From the NCBI GenBank assembly GCA_020091685.1, contig CM034602.1, forward strand, positions 4,908,622-4,972,621: a stretch of DNA of 64,000 nt. Direction: 5' to 3'. Made by a program: the position numbers and the translations under genes. Below are positions 1-12,769 of the stretch, piece after piece; position 1 is the stretch's first letter, and the number at the start of each line of letters is the position of its first letter. The DNA is from Lutjanus erythropterus (taxonomy: Eukaryota > Chordata > Actinopteri > Lutjaniformes > Lutjanidae). Under the pieces are notes generated by a model that saw only the letters and a program-made list of their open reading frames with translations, did not search any database and was not told the DNA's origin.

Positions 1-606
1 CGACCAAGAAACTAACAGCGTATCAAAGCTTCCTTTGTCCCCAACACAGTCAGGTGGCCTATTTGAATGCTAGCAGCCAGATTTCATTTCTTCCGAGGGA
101 TGCAAAAACACAGTGAAAAACTTATTTTTACTGCATTTTGGTGAAGGAATACAATCACACAGCAGTAATAAAGGTGTTTTCAGCTGAAAAACATTATACA
201 CCACTGTTAATACAGAGCGACACAGCATGTGTCATTGCACACACTTTGCTGAGCCCACCTTGCCCTATCAATCGTTCAGGAGACCTTTTAATCCTGCTGC
301 TTTCCTGTGGCATTGGCTGTTCTCCAGCTGGGAGCAGCAAGTGTTTATTGGCTTTGGTATCAGTAGGATACTTGTGGTGGCCTGCCTCACCTTTAATTCT
401 GAGGCTCCTGCCAAGGCTGCATCAAGTCCCACTTTGACTTCAGCCATCAGCTAGAAACTGTGGCCCAGAGACACCCTACATTTGTCTCCAGTGAAACACA
501 GTCTATTGATTTGCTTGTGTCGCTTTACTTGGTTTCAAATTTAGACAAAACATAGAAGGATGATCCATATTTTGCATCAGAGTTCAAAATACAGCCACTG
601 ATGAAT

Positions 607-1429
607 AGGGTTGGGTTGTAACAGATTACATGTATTTGGGATTATGTAATCAGATTACAAAAAATAAGTAACTATAAAGAGCCCAGATTACGCTTGAAGG
701 ATGTGGGAATTTTAAAATCCTGAAACTCTTTTCATGATAACCATGAGCATGTCTGACACAGTTTCTAGTACTTGTGCTGCTCCACAAGAAAGACCCCTGT
801 GCAAAAAAGCATTTTATTTGCAGTGACAATATTTTGAGATGTTTACAGGAGAAATCTGTCATATACTTACCGCTATTTATCTAAATCATTAATAATCTTG
901 TAAAAGGTGTAGATGTTTGTAGCAGTCAAATTGAACAATATGTTAATGGAGTCTGGCTGCAGTAAGTCAGGTAGCCACTGAACTTAATAAAAGTGTTCAT
1001 GCAGTCCTGTAGTGTTCCTGCAGCCTGCCTGAGCTTCCCTGGGTTTGGGCAGGAGGGGGTGAGGAGAGACAACTCCCTTCAACCATAGACTGTATATTAA
1101 ATAGGGATTCAGCCTATTTAATATGCTATCTATGGTTTCAACTTGCTATCTGGACTGTACTCATTTTTGGATGTGAAAATACTACACATTAGTCCTTTAA
1201 ATAGAAAGAGAAATATCTGTGGAACTCAACTTTGTTGTGGCTGCATTTTTTTTTTCAGTAGAAGGTGCATATTTTCTATGTTTGATTTTGAGGTGATCCA
1301 AAAATAATCCAAAAGTAATCAGATCAGATGACATTTTCTTTTGTAATCCAATGGATTATGTTACTAATCACAAAAAATGGCCATGTGATTCGTATTCAGT
1401 AGCTGACATTTGAAATCTGACCCAACCCT
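607..1429. mobile_element. Non-autonomous DNA element with short terminal inverted repeats (gtaatcagattac type)
   Basis: The left end agggttgggt (from 607) is mirrored at the right end by acccaaccct (1,420-1,429). The interior holds several GTAATC / GATTAC words near both ends, a pattern I recall from abundant teleost repeats. There is no coding capacity. A fold-back segment at 1,081-1,137 sits inside it. A related fragment is at 59,425-59,715. Confidence 0.6.
1081..1137. repeat. Near-perfect hairpin (fold-back) nested in the 607-1,429 element
   Basis: Two 25-base arms around a 7-base loop match at about 22 of 25 positions. The arms begin with accatagactgtatat, a word I recall from common fish repeats. 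It is probably a minimal fold-back insertion. Confidence 0.6.
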
Positions 1430-2153
1430 GTGAGCAGAGCTCAAGTGGGTGAAATTAGTGAGGTTTTAAATCCATACATGATGTCAAAGTAAGTGCCCTG
1501 ATTTAACGAATCATGCTAGAATGATAAATATTGGCACACTGTTTTGGTATTTACACTAATTGGTCTGATGAGGCGGTGTAATTAAAGGTCAAAATGTCTG
1601 AAATTGAAAGGCCCTAACCCTCTTAGTCAATCATATTTCCCAGATTGGCCAAATGAAATTGAGTTACGGCGCATCTGCATCATTATGAGAGATGGCATTT
1701 GTAAATATTTGTTTCCTCCCTGTGAGAGAAAAGAGAGGGAATTTGCTGTCAGCAGATTAGTGCTGAGTCAGGACTCCAGTGAAAGTCTGAGGCAAGGGAG
1801 CCGTGAGAGAAAACCCATTAAGGAAAAGTGATTATGGTGTTCTGTCTGTTGGGAGACCTGCTTTTACATTGTACGTACTGGATTTGGAGGATTTGAATAT
1901 AAATCAAAAGATAGGAAAGAGTTCTGTGTGGCGAGTGATGCAGTAAGGTTGGTTATGCGTTGCAGCGCGCCTCTCTTGTCCAAGTGAGTCATGCAGCTTT
2001 CCTTGATTCCCCCAGAACTGAAGTGATTAGACTAACTGGACGAGACACTGATTCAGTAACATCACAGCCTGTTCATTGACCTTCTTTGGGAGACGGTCCC
2101 ATACTAACAGTACATTGGTCTGGTTTATCACAATATCCTTCACCGTGGATTTA

Positions 2154-3376
2154 AGTATTGAACAATGGCCATCTCGATGCATGACAGCATCACATGTCCT
2201 GTCCAGCATGTGATAGTTTCAATGTTTCGTTCAGGATATGATGCAAATATTTAGTGAACTGCATCCTCTGACAGTCCCCCTAATATATTTTAGCATGATT
2301 GCAATCCTTGGGCTAATTTATTTAAAATCCTTTTGTGGGATAAACACACAAGAAAAGTAAAATTATGATGATCTTAAAGGGATCATTCACCCCTTTTTTA
2401 TGTGAATGTCCAGTCAGTGTTGATAAAGAGATTAATAGATTCTTCAGTTTTCTACGCTGACAGAGAAAGCTGAGTGCTCCAAAATCTGTTGTTCTACCTG
2501 CATCTTGTGATCTCACAGTGATGTCGTTGGTATTAAGGAATAACAACAGATTGTAACAGCTTGGATTTCTGGTCTCAACCTCTATTTTTGTCACAGAACA
2601 AGTTTACAGCAAAGTAGTAGAGTGAGAGTCGTGATGCACGGCAATGTCGTGAGCATAGACAGTAGAAGAAGAGCTTTGGGGTTTAAAAAGTGAGCAGGAG
2701 GTGGCGCTGCTGGTTGCAACAGGAAGAGTGTTATGAGAGAATTGCCCTACTCAGTTTATGAGTTCATGGTCTCAAACTTTAGTTTCAAATCTTCTTGTAT
2801 ACAGCATGGTCTTAATTTTGTTCATTATAGTTTTATTTAGAGAAACATACATAATAAAGTCAAATATGGAGTCTCTGGTTTAAATCTTTTTCAATTTAGT
2901 GACCGTTGTAACACTTAAAAGACTGCTACCAGGTGACCACCATTGTGATATCAGTCTCCGACAAAGCTTCGAGAGACTTGGAACAAACTGTCAAACTATG
3001 CAGTGCTGATATGGATGAAGATTCAGTGACTACATCACCTATTTCTCACTTGACGCAAACACATTTGCGTGTACTGTTTAGTTGTAATACAGGAAAGATC
3101 ACGACCAGGCACTCCACCATTATGAACGGATGAGCCAAATCAAGCTCCACCAAGTTGGAGTATTGAATAAAATGGTTTTCAACACTCATCATCTCAATTT
3201 ATGACAGCATTATGTCCTATTTGTCCAATATTTGATAGCTGATGCAATATGATGCTAATATTTAGTGAAATATTGAAGCCTAATTTATCATCTTTTGTTG
3301 CATCATCATTACATCAAATTGAAATATTGTAGAGGTCCTCTGACATTCATCCTGACATAATTTGACATGATGGGAA
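2154..3376. repeat. Two diverged direct copies about 1 kb apart
   Basis: About 2,154-2,310 and about 3,166-3,376 share the same ordered words: gtattgaa, atgacagcat, atgtcct, gatgc-aatatttagtgaa, cctctgaca and gacatgat/agcatgat. Similarity is partial, with indels. This could be an old local duplication or two copies of an unrecognised repeat. There is no coding frame. Confidence 0.5.
2693..2709 (+). promoter_or_regulatory. CTCF-like motif
   Basis: The sequence agcaggaggtggcgctg resembles the CTCF core CCASYAGRKGGCRS in forward orientation, with differences in its first bases. Motif matches of this kind are common by chance or in repeats; occupancy is unknown. Confidence 0.3.
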
Positions 3377-4843
3377 ACTCTGGAATTCAGACTTAAGTAA
3401 GATAAGTTATGTGGGATAAACTGACATCGCTGGCACTCAATGCATCCTGGTACACATCCACGCAGATAAGGAGTATTAATTTTTATCGGTCAATATGGCT
3501 CACACTGAGGAATTTCATGGCTTCAGCTGACCAGATTTACCCTCAACACTCATTGGCCATCCATAAATCACAAAGTGATGCTTGTACCAAAAATATAAAA
3601 TGCTTCATGACTAGTTGTTGGCTCGTTATTATGGTCGTTCCATAATAAATCCAGGGATAACATCAAACATCATGTGCAATATCTAGGTCATCACTGACAT
3701 CATATCACTTCTTTGTAGCATTTTTTTAATTACATTGTGATACAATATTCCTTTCATCTCCTTTACATCATGTACAATAACTTGGCTACCACATATCAGT
3801 CTTTTATTTAACTTTGGGGGAATAATGCATGCCATGGCACTTTTTTGCTGTATTAAATGTAGGCTGACATGCCAGCACAAAGTCCCTGCAGGCATCATTT
3901 GTGAATGATGTGTTTCCATTCCTTGGTTTCACTTGGTTTACCGCGAGACTCAATCGCAGGTTGGAACCGTAATGGTTGAATAGTTACACAGTATTTTCCC
4001 CTCAGTTTTGGCATGTAATTAACCTTCAATCATCGTTTCACTCATCAGCGTCAACCATAATTCTATAAATCAAATGCAGCACCACGGGGGGTCTCCCTAT
4101 GCGGGAGAAGTCACCTGCTATTTTATTAATAGCTCTTCTGAGGCAGGAAACAGTTAATACGGGTAGGTCCTCCCACGATGAAAGGCTTTAATATTAGATA
4201 GCGTGTACTGCTTGAGCTATTACTTTAAAATACTTCAACTCACAGAACAGAGCAATGAACCTCCAACTATATACTCCCAGGAAAATCATGCACTTAATGT
4301 CAGAGCAACTATTACATGCATCAACAATCATGTAAAAAAAAAAGTTGAATTAATCTGTAGGAAGTGGTGCAGCCGAGCCAAATATACAAAATGTCATATG
4401 AATCTAATGTATAAAGATATATCAAATGCATTTTGCAACGTGTATCTCTGGAGGCTGAGAAACTTTTATGGCCCATGTTTTCATCTGAATGCAGTAAGAC
4501 ACTGTACGTGAATGTAGATACAATGCATGAATTTATTATGTTGCTGCAAAAAGACTTTAGCGAACAAGCTCACGTAATTGTACCCAGGCATCAATAAACC
4601 ACAAAACAAAATGCTGTAATACAGAAAACAAAATGTAAACAGGAAAATTCTATAGAGATAACTGCTCCAGTCTTCCTCTCCTCCCTCCTCTGCCTCCACA
4701 CCTGCAATTACCAGCTTAGTTATGCATTAGCTCCCATGTTGTGGGAGACATGGTTTTTCCTCTCTTGCCCTTTTTAGTTGTTGCTCGCTTTTGAGACTTA
4801 ATTTGGAGCTGACGTTGACACTGCCAGCCCACCTGCATGTCCA

Positions 4844-4935
4844 TTAGCTTTTCCCATATACCTGTGGGGGAAGCAATATTTTTTTTCCCAGGATGGCAAA
4901 GGTATAACTGGCTTTAACCTGCCTCTGATTGGCTT
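4844..4935. repeat. Interspersed repeat fragment (related to 37,677-37,862)
   Basis: Contains tttttttcccaggatggcaaa followed by aacctgcctctgattggc. The fold-back element at 37.7 kb has the same order of words (tttttttcccaggagggcag, acctgcctctgcctctgatt). Confidence 0.45.
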
Positions 4936-5919
4936 GAAAGTGAAATGTTTGCACTCAGTGAGCTTTTCAGCCATGTATTCACAGTCAGCATGCATTCATT
5001 GCAAACCCGTCAGTTGTATGTAGTGTTAAATTTGTTGATATTGTAAAGCGACAAGCCAAGGGTGGTCGCTGATGATTTTGGAAGTCAGGCATGAGTAGCT
5101 ATCAAGCTAAGGTTTGCTATTTGTGAAATGTCAAAATAAGCCTTGCTAAGAAAATAGTGGGCAAACAACGTGCGGATCAAACCTTAGTGCTCATAGCTTG
5201 TTGTGATAAACCCGACTAACTGTATTGACCTTCTTTGTTTGTTTTTCCTGTAAGTAATTTTTCAATTCAAATGTCACTTGTGGTGATACAATAAACTGAA
5301 TCAATGTTCACTGTAAATGCAACAGCTATATTATATATATGACACTTGATTCTGGGTTTTAACCCAGTTTTTTCTTTTGAGGATTTAGTCAAAATAAAAA
5401 TATTTTAAAAAGTCAACACATCCCCACACCTAAAAGTTCTGACACAATGAAAGTCACTTATATAATAAGACTTAACTTAAACTTTAAAAAACCTTACGCT
5501 GATTTTCATGTCATGATGTATTCAAACCTCAGCCCCTGCAGTGAATGTCCGGTGATTGTTTGAGCCTTCTCTCCATTCCACCTCCTCCAAATGTGGACTT
5601 TCTTGTTTCTCTAAAAGCAGTAATGCCTTAATCTCAAGTGCAAACGTGGTGTTTAGAAGACACCGGCTGCTGTATTGTCAGAGGAGCAGCATCTGTGGCA
5701 AAGTTTAGACCTGGTGTTTGTTCAGTATGATTGGATGAGCACCGTTTCACACTCAAGCCTTTGCCTTTGCCTTTGCCATCTTGGGAAAAAAATATTGAAT
5801 GGGGGAAGTGTCATCTCAGGCATGAAATGTAATCAATAGATTTGTGTACATGGAAACAAACTGTCCATTTATTTTGTGACAGCACAACTTTCAAAATAAT
5901 AAATATAAAGAGCAAGAAA

Positions 5920-6340
5920 GTCCAAGCAGGGAGGAGAATGGGGTGGACGGGTGGGTCAAAAGGCATGACTTTTACCCAGCAACCAAACCCTGGTCTCCTC
6001 TGTGAGACAAAAAGTCAGTGTTAATTGTTAAAGTAGTTATTTTAACCCAAAGTATTGTTCTCTAAATCTACCTATGTAAGTTTGTTGCCTAAACTGAACC
6101 AAACTGAAAGCATTGCCCGAAATATTTCTTAGCAAGGTTTAATTTCAAAGTGAAACCAGACGTTGGTCATGTCTGGATGGGAACCCCATGCAAGCCCATG
6201 CGAGAGAGATCATTTTAATCCAAACCATGATCTTTCCCTAACCACAACCAAGTGCTTTTTGTCTCTAAACCTAAGAAGACCTTAACCAGCACTGTCACAT
6301 CATGAAACATAGCTTGTACCAACATGCGCAATGAATAAAA
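5920..6340. repeat. Decayed interspersed repeat, 'gttgcctaaacctaacc' family
   Basis: The stretch contains a cgacttt/acccagcaacc-like block, ctctgtgagac, aaaagtcagtgtta, gttgcctaaactgaacc, catgatctttcc and ctctaaacctaag. The ordered blocks match a fish repeat I know only from memory. Its internal motif is the reverse complement of the unit amplified in the 32.6-33.1 kb tandem array. Confidence 0.4.
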
Positions 6341-7717
6341 AACTAGTCCAAATCTCATGAGAGTTTTGCAAATGTAGGGTTCACATCTAGACGCAATTCA
6401 TATGTATTATTCCTAACCTTACCATGGAATGAGAACAGCTGATTATACATTAGTTTGAAAGTGTCATGAAAAAAATGCAAAATTCATGCCCATGTACATG
6501 AATCTAATAGACTGAAGTTTGTGACTATTTCACGATCTGCTGTGAGACTTTGTTGGAAGCGTTCAGGCGTGGTTTGCTGTAGCCGTGAAGCCTGTTTGTT
6601 CCTGTTTCCAGTGTTCCTTGTGGTTCTGACTGAGCTGAGTAAAATCTATTTACAGCAGCTCCATCTGTCTTGAGTCTGCATCTCCTGTTCCACAGTATAT
6701 TCTGGGACATCATGTCTTAAACCCGCAACGAAAGCAAGAACAAAGTAAACTGAAGAAAACATGTGTTCCCGTTGTAAAATAGGGAAAACGCTGTATGTGC
6801 CCACATGCTGCTCATCTTGCTGCTTTGCCTTTGTACTGTAATTGTCGTCTGACATTGGACTGTGTTTGACCCTCTGAGGAGCAAGGAAATGATTACATCA
6901 GAAACTTGGGGAAGGATTTGGGGTCAGCGTGAAGCTTCCTGTATTGTTTCTGGCTAAGCTCTGCTCTGTGTGGTTTAGTTCAACTCTCTCTAATTACCAG
7001 ATGAAAGAAAAGCAGAGTCCTCTTTGACATTTGACCCTTAAATCACTTACTTAAAGTCCCACCAGCCATTTTCAGCATCGGCATTTCGTCACTGAAACGG
7101 TTAATAATGATCCCAATGCACTCCCTAACCTCCGACCACTCATACACACACCAAACACACACCACAAGGGGACTGGCATGCTGCTCAGAGCCACACATTG
7201 AGAAATGGCCATAACCCTGGAACAAATAAAGCCACCCAATAGAGAGCTAGCATTTCCCCACCCAATAATTGCCTCAGAAACTGCATGGAAATAATGAGAT
7301 TCTGCTGACACAATGCAGCGGCCAGAGCGAATGCAATATATGCTGTATCCAACCTCTCAGCTCGCTTGGCTATGTGTGTATGTGTGAGCAGTCGTGTGTA
7401 TACACCCAAACATTTATGTATTTGCCATTTGCCTCAACAGGGTAGACAGGTTGAAGAGGTTAAATGGTTTTATTTGCTATTGCCTGTTTGCACTCCTGAA
7501 ACTCCTAACTCCATGCTCCTGTAAAATTGCTCTTGTATCATAACTGTATCTATCCTCTAACCTGAGCAAAGCAAGCAAAAAAACATGACTGTTATGGTAA
7601 CAGATTTAAACCAACTGCTTTTTACAGAGTACTGAGATACAAGCAAGCTGCTACTATGGAGTAGGGTTTGTGATATTCCACCAAAGAGTATTTATGGTTC
7701 CTTTTTCTATTAATAAA
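6341..7717. other. No gene seen
   Basis: Unique-looking flank sequence. Overlapping minus-strand frames between 7,043 and 7,409 have no recognisable domain. Confidence 0.6.
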
Positions 7718-8000
7718 AGTCGTCGTCACTGGTCTTCAACAGGGGTCCGCGCCACCAAGGGGGTCCTCAGAGTTACTCTGGGGGGGATGCCAAATTATTG
7801 TTTGATCACATTAAAATATGTCCTAAAATATATATTAACCTGAATCCAACATGTGCATTTGTATATGCAATATATGTAGTAGGGCGTCCCTAATCCGTCT
7901 TTCTAGATCAGTCATTCCTGAAGACTGGATTGCAACCCACAGGTGGGTCACAGGAAATTTTATTTGGGTCCCCAAAAAGTTAAAGATTATGGAGGAAATT
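7718..8000. repeat. Fragments of hAT-like 'ggtctcaac/gggtc' repeats
   Basis: At about 7,730-7,790 ('tcttcaacaggggtcc ... gggggtcctcagag') and 7,905-7,980 ('gactggattgcaaccca ... ggtgggtcacagg') the sequence resembles widespread non-autonomous fish repeats. Ends are unclear and there is no coding content. Confidence 0.4.
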
Positions 8001-8256
8001 CAGCAACTTTAAGATATATGCAGTACACCTTTTATAAAGCAATTAAAATAATGATGAGAAGGGAAATTAAGAGCCTGTTAATTCAATCTAAATGCACTTA
8101 TTTTGTCTCGTCCAGGCTAAAATGTCCTCAATTGTTTTCCTGATGAGAGGAAATAAAAACAACGAGATGGCCTGTTAACGCAGCCTAAATGGATAATATA
8201 GGGTGATGCAGAAATGACAGTAAAAATGGTCAGAAATGTTCATTTATGCATGAATT

Positions 8257-8260
<4 letters not shown>

Positions 8261-8337
<77 letters not shown>
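8261..8337. repeat. (GT)n microsatellite, about 38 uninterrupted units
   Basis: A perfect dinucleotide run, the longest in the window. The cysteine/valine-alternating frame through it is an artefact. Confidence 0.98.
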
Positions 8338-8340
<3 letters not shown>

Positions 8341-8562
8341 GTTGAGGGAAGGGGCATGTGCAATATTTTGGTGTTGGACATCTATGCAATATTTTTTTGT
8401 AGAGGACTTTTGTGCAGCTTCAAGGATTTAGGACATCGTGCAATACTCTTGGGTGTAGGCTGTGTGGATCTGGGTGTGATACTGAATGTTAGTTGTGGTT
8501 TGTTTGTACATATGTGTGGTCATATCGCCTGTGTTGTGTATGTCCTATCCTTATCCTGTTCT

Positions 8563-8596
8563 ACATAACATGACATAACATAGCATGACATAACCA
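8563..8596. repeat. Short tandem repeat, acataacatg unit
   Basis: Three imperfect units of about 10 bases (acataacatg / acataacata / gcatgacata). Confidence 0.6.
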
Positions 8597-9229
8597 CAAA
8601 ATCTCATTATATATGATAAAATGATAAATAAATTAGCCCTGTATCCTTGTATAATGTATATGTCATATTATATATTATAGAATTATTAAGATGAGGCTGA
8701 AATTCAACATTATAGCTGCTAAAATTGTTGTTTTAAAACTTCTGATAACCTTAAAATTAAAAAAAAAGACAGTTCTTGTTCTCACCCAAGTAAAATCGAC
8801 TGGTTTGTGTTCAGAACGTTTCCAGCAAATGTTGACAGATGCAGCTCTGTTTGACTGCGTTCCTGACAGACTTTGGATCACAGTGGGTAGTCCGTGCTGG
8901 AATGGGTATTGTTGTAAATCAAACAAGACAGAGCTGTGGATTTTGTTTTTATTTGATTCATTGTAATTAATAAGCCATGCACCATGTGGTTTTGTGCTCA
9001 ACTCAGATAGCAGCTGCTAGACTTCTAGCAAGGTCGGAGAAAAAATAGTCAGGGACTTCAAATAATTATAAACACTGCCAAGATGAGTAGACCCTAACTT
9101 AGATGCACAATCATAGATGGGCACATCCAATATGGTATAAAACTACTGAATAAGACTGGTTTTTAAAACTACTATATTAAGTATTTAACTGGTTATAAAA
9201 CAGTTTCAGTTTCTTACTGATGCCTGATG

Positions 9230-9272
9230 ATATTATATATATAAATATATTATATATATATTATATATTTTT
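9230..9272. repeat. (AT)-rich simple repeat
   Basis: About 40 bases of tat/ata ending in a run of T. Low complexity. Confidence 0.85.
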
Positions 9273-9589
9273 TTAATGCCTGCCACCAGGCTGAAACAAG
9301 CCTGTGTTTACATTTTCCCACACAAAGTTAAGGTGAGTCGTATGTTAGCCAGTAAAAAGAAACAGGGGGAGATTTTTATTAAGATAATTTTATTTTTGAC
9401 AGTGTATTATGTGTATATAACAGTGGAAAAACTGACACTTTTGTCCGCAGGGTCCTCCAAAGTCAAAACAATATGAAAGTTCCTTGTAGAAGCCTTAAGC
9501 TCACACTTGACCGGACGTCTGCATGTCCAAAACAGAAGATGATGTTGCGATGCTTGCAAAAAGGTGAACTCAACTCATTTTAATGTGTT

Positions 9590-9830
9590 TACCGGTCTTG
9601 GTTAGTGATACTCCATCTGTGTATAAAGCATTTGTGGCTCCAGACGGAGTTGCATGAAATTCTATGAATTGCCTCCAGTGATGTCACTTAGGTTGAAGCT
9701 GAAGTTTAAAAAAATAGGCTAGGAAGGAGAGAGGTTACCAGAGCTCGACTGCTCCACACATGTTTGAGGCCAGCAGTTTGAGGCTACAGTAACCACCGCT
9801 AACTGATAACAAACCCAAAAAAAGACAATA
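9590..9830. repeat. Probable decayed interspersed repeat
   Basis: Words such as 'gtggctccagacgg', 'ccagtgatgtcacttagg' and 'agctcgactgctccaca' recall a repeat common in percomorph fish. Boundaries and class are not determinable here. Confidence 0.35.
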
Positions 9831-11279
9831 CAGCATCTGTCGTTCTGCTGCATGAGGGTTTTGTTAGCCGTTTTTGCCTTATTTTTCTTACATTATGACA
9901 ATGTTTAGTCCAATGCTGAATGGCTGGAGTAGAGATTTCTTTATTGCTGCTTCATAACAAAAGCTTTTAAATAACTTCATAATGCCAGGTCTTTTACTGT
10001 GAGGAATTCACAGGAAATTAAGTGGGTTGCTGTTTTACAGCTGCTCAACTTGAGCTAAGTTCATCCTCAGTTAAAAGTCACACCTACAAGCAGGTAGCCA
10101 TGCTGTAATGGAGATGTAAATCCTTATCATGCTGTGCTGACATGCCGAGTCAGAATGAGTCAGGCCAATCCAGCACATGTATATGGAAAAGGGGTATTTG
10201 TCAGAGTAACTCACATAGTATAGAGTAAGTTTTTAACTGCTGGCATTGTGTAGTTAATTTATACATCTTCTATGATTGTATGCAGACTCAGAAAGTACCA
10301 AAATTATATCTGATGGTATTTGTTCATATTATTGTGTAATCTACACCTGATTTAGATCAGCTTCTGAAGCTCAGACCAGTGTTTTCTCTCAAAATTCCCT
10401 CAAATACATTAAAATAAAAGCCCGGGGTTTAAGGAAAAAGACGGAGGTCGCTACATTAAAGGCCAATAAGACAGACATTCCATCAGTGCATTAGGGTTAA
10501 TGGTGCTAGCCTTCAGAGACGAAATGACAGAGTGGGAACATTCTCGGTCCAAGTCGCCACCTTGTTCAAATGAGGCATCGGACGCAATCCATTAGCTTTG
10601 TGCAAGCTCAGACATTTCCACTGTGAAATGTGTGAGGGGTTAAAAAGTGAGCCGTCTGTCATTTGCTTAGTATGAAAATGTTCTGCTAAAGAAAACAAAT
10701 GACGTTTAAAAAGTAATGGATTTTTGATGCCCCAGCGCGGCTCTAATGTACAGCAGATGACAAACAGTTCTGTTGTGCTGAAGACCGTTTGTCATGTTGC
10801 AAAGAAATGTTCAAAAGAAGAGGCTGAAACTTTGGCATCATGGCAACGTGATGTGGACTTTCCAACCCAGCTAATGTGACTGACGTGATCTTATTTATAC
10901 AGCAATACATCCCATATATCTTTTGAGTCTAGTACACAGCGAGATAGCAAGGATCAACTGATAAACACTGGGTGAATAAAGAACAGAACAAACAGCAGAG
11001 AATCACACTGACAAGGTCCCCCTGGGATGGTTGTAAATGTGTCTGAATAGGCAGTTATTTGCACGCAGTTACTAAAGGATTTCAGGTATATTCTTTTCCT
11101 CCCATTATTCATCAAAAGCTACACTAAAATAGATTCAGGCCTCACTTATCTCCCCTTTTTTTTACCCCCAAAAGCTGCTCATACTCTGATTCAATCAAAG
11201 GACAGAATAAACAGGAGAGTGTCACTATAATCAGCAATCTTATACTGTAATTATTGAGCACATTCTTTGGAATTTACCA
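9831..11279. other. No gene seen
   Basis: Ordinary AT-rich flank without recognisable repeats or frames. It includes a CG-containing stretch around 10,500-10,740. Confidence 0.6.
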
Positions 11280-11640
11280 GTCCGGCTTTTGTATGAAACA
11301 GCCCTTTTTATGTCTGTTTTTAAGCGATGCAGCTCATATACGTCGCTTCATAATTTTTCCATGACTCATGACTTTTGGTGACAATATTAAATGCATGAAT
11401 AGCATTAAGTGCAGGCATTTGAAAATGAGCCAGAGGCGCCGGGCTTCTATAAGCATTTTTATGCGTGTGACATCAGCAAAATCCATTAACACTGACCATC
11501 TACGTTTTTATGAGCCGCCTTTGTGAAGTGTAAAGGGATTTAATCGTAACGTGTTCATCCCGTAAGGCCGGTCTTTCATGTATCAGTTCAAAGAAGAGAT
11601 GCCTTCCACAACGGACAGTTGAGGATGCCACACCGAGCAC
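11280..11640. other. Repeat-poor stretch, candidate conserved non-coding element
   Basis: Balanced, complex sequence with no repeat words, several CpGs in an AT-rich setting and TAAT/ATTA words; no frame of note. It looks like the conserved enhancers often found around neural genes, but conservation cannot be judged from one sequence. Confidence 0.25.
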
Positions 11641-11695
11641 TGAATTAAAAAACTCTCCAAAGCTTTAGAGGTTTTAATGATGATTTGTGCAGCTC

Positions 11696-12769
11696 TTAAA
11701 GGGACCATTCACCCCTTAATCAAAAAGACATATTTCTCCTTTGGCTTGTGAGGATACTCTCAAACTTTGGTACCGCTGGTGGTATGTGAGCTATCTCTAG
11801 TGGTTCAAAACACAATAATATCAAAATACTGCAGAATTATGAATGAAAATACATAAAATATGAGATCACTGAAATGTAATTTAAAGTAGGTTTGGTCTTT
11901 CCTGTATTTTTGTTTCAATATCAGCCTGTTACGAGGTCGCAGTCATGCATGTAGTGCGCACAAAACTGTACATCATCCATGATCAGTGGTAGTTATGAGC
12001 TAAAATATGATGGCAAGATAGAAAATGGAGATAAAATGGAGAGACTGAAAATGAGTGCTTACAAAAACACTGCAATCATGGTTGCAAATGGGAACCATAA
12101 TGGAGAATATTTCAACTCAACTGGTAGCAGCCACTTAAGAAGCGCCAGACCACAGCACCTGCTAGCACCAAATGATTTAAAACAGTATGGTGGGGCTTGA
12201 AAATCGCAATATTTTCTGAGGTGGTACGCAATGTAAAAAGTTTGAGAAACAGTTTGGGTGTGTGGTGCAGATTTTTGGAGATACTGGCCGTGCATTTTCT
12301 CGAACATAACAGAACTAAAGGGCACTGTAGAGTTAAAAGCACCAAAAAACTGCATTTGACAAAGTCAATCAATGTTTCTATCCACAGATCATGACCTGGT
12401 TACTCAAGATAATCCACATACTGTGATGTGAGCAGTTTCATGTCGGAACTATTTGCCTTCTATGGTAGTAACTCCCCAAACTGTTTCCTTCCTGCAATAC
12501 AGCCCACCAGAACTACACGAATCTGCTCGCAGCAACGATGTGGATTATCTTGAGTAACCAGGTCATGATTTTTGGAAGGAGACACTGGTGTTTAATTTTT
12601 CAAATGTATTTTTTTGGATCCTCGAGCAACACGTGTTGTTCTGTTATACTAGAGAGAAGGCAGACATCTCTACAGCTGATATCTCCAAAAGCAGATGGAT
12701 AACCAGCACTACAAGTAAGTAAGAGGAAAAAATATATGTACTTTGTTTTGGAGTGTACTGTCCCTTTAA
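11696..12769. mobile_element. Fold-back DNA transposon (MITE-like), ends ttaaagggac / gtccctttaa-type
   Basis: The left end (11,696-11,742, ttaaagggaccattcacccc...) is mirrored by the right end (12,721-12,769, ending gtactgtccctttaa), with matching inner words acatat-tt and tcct. A 32-base perfect inverted repeat lies inside: 12,388-12,419 against 12,538-12,569. From memory this is a very abundant teleost non-autonomous element. It has no transposase. Its left half is interrupted by another element (11,756-12,250). A fragment with the same terminal word (taaagggatcattcacccc) is at about 2,375-2,400. Confidence 0.75.
11756..12250. mobile_element. hAT-like non-autonomous element nested in the 11,696-12,769 element
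   Basis: Terminal words tctcaaacttt (11,758-11,768) and aaagtttgaga (12,237-12,247) are exact inverted copies. The right end 'attttctgaggtggtacgca' resembles a fish repeat with the recurrent 'gtaccacctcagaaaatatt' motif. After 12,250 the host element's sequence resumes. A target-site duplication was not resolved. Confidence 0.6.

Larger units (their letters stand above)
1430..4843. other. No gene seen
   Basis: Upstream flank. It holds the CTCF-like motif at 2,693, the two direct copies at 2.15-3.38 kb and a short transposon-end word at 2,375. The open frames here have no family resemblance. Confidence 0.6.

Noticed and set aside
8263-8568. 101-codon frame starting with Cys-Val repeats
   Set aside because: Translation of the GT microsatellite.
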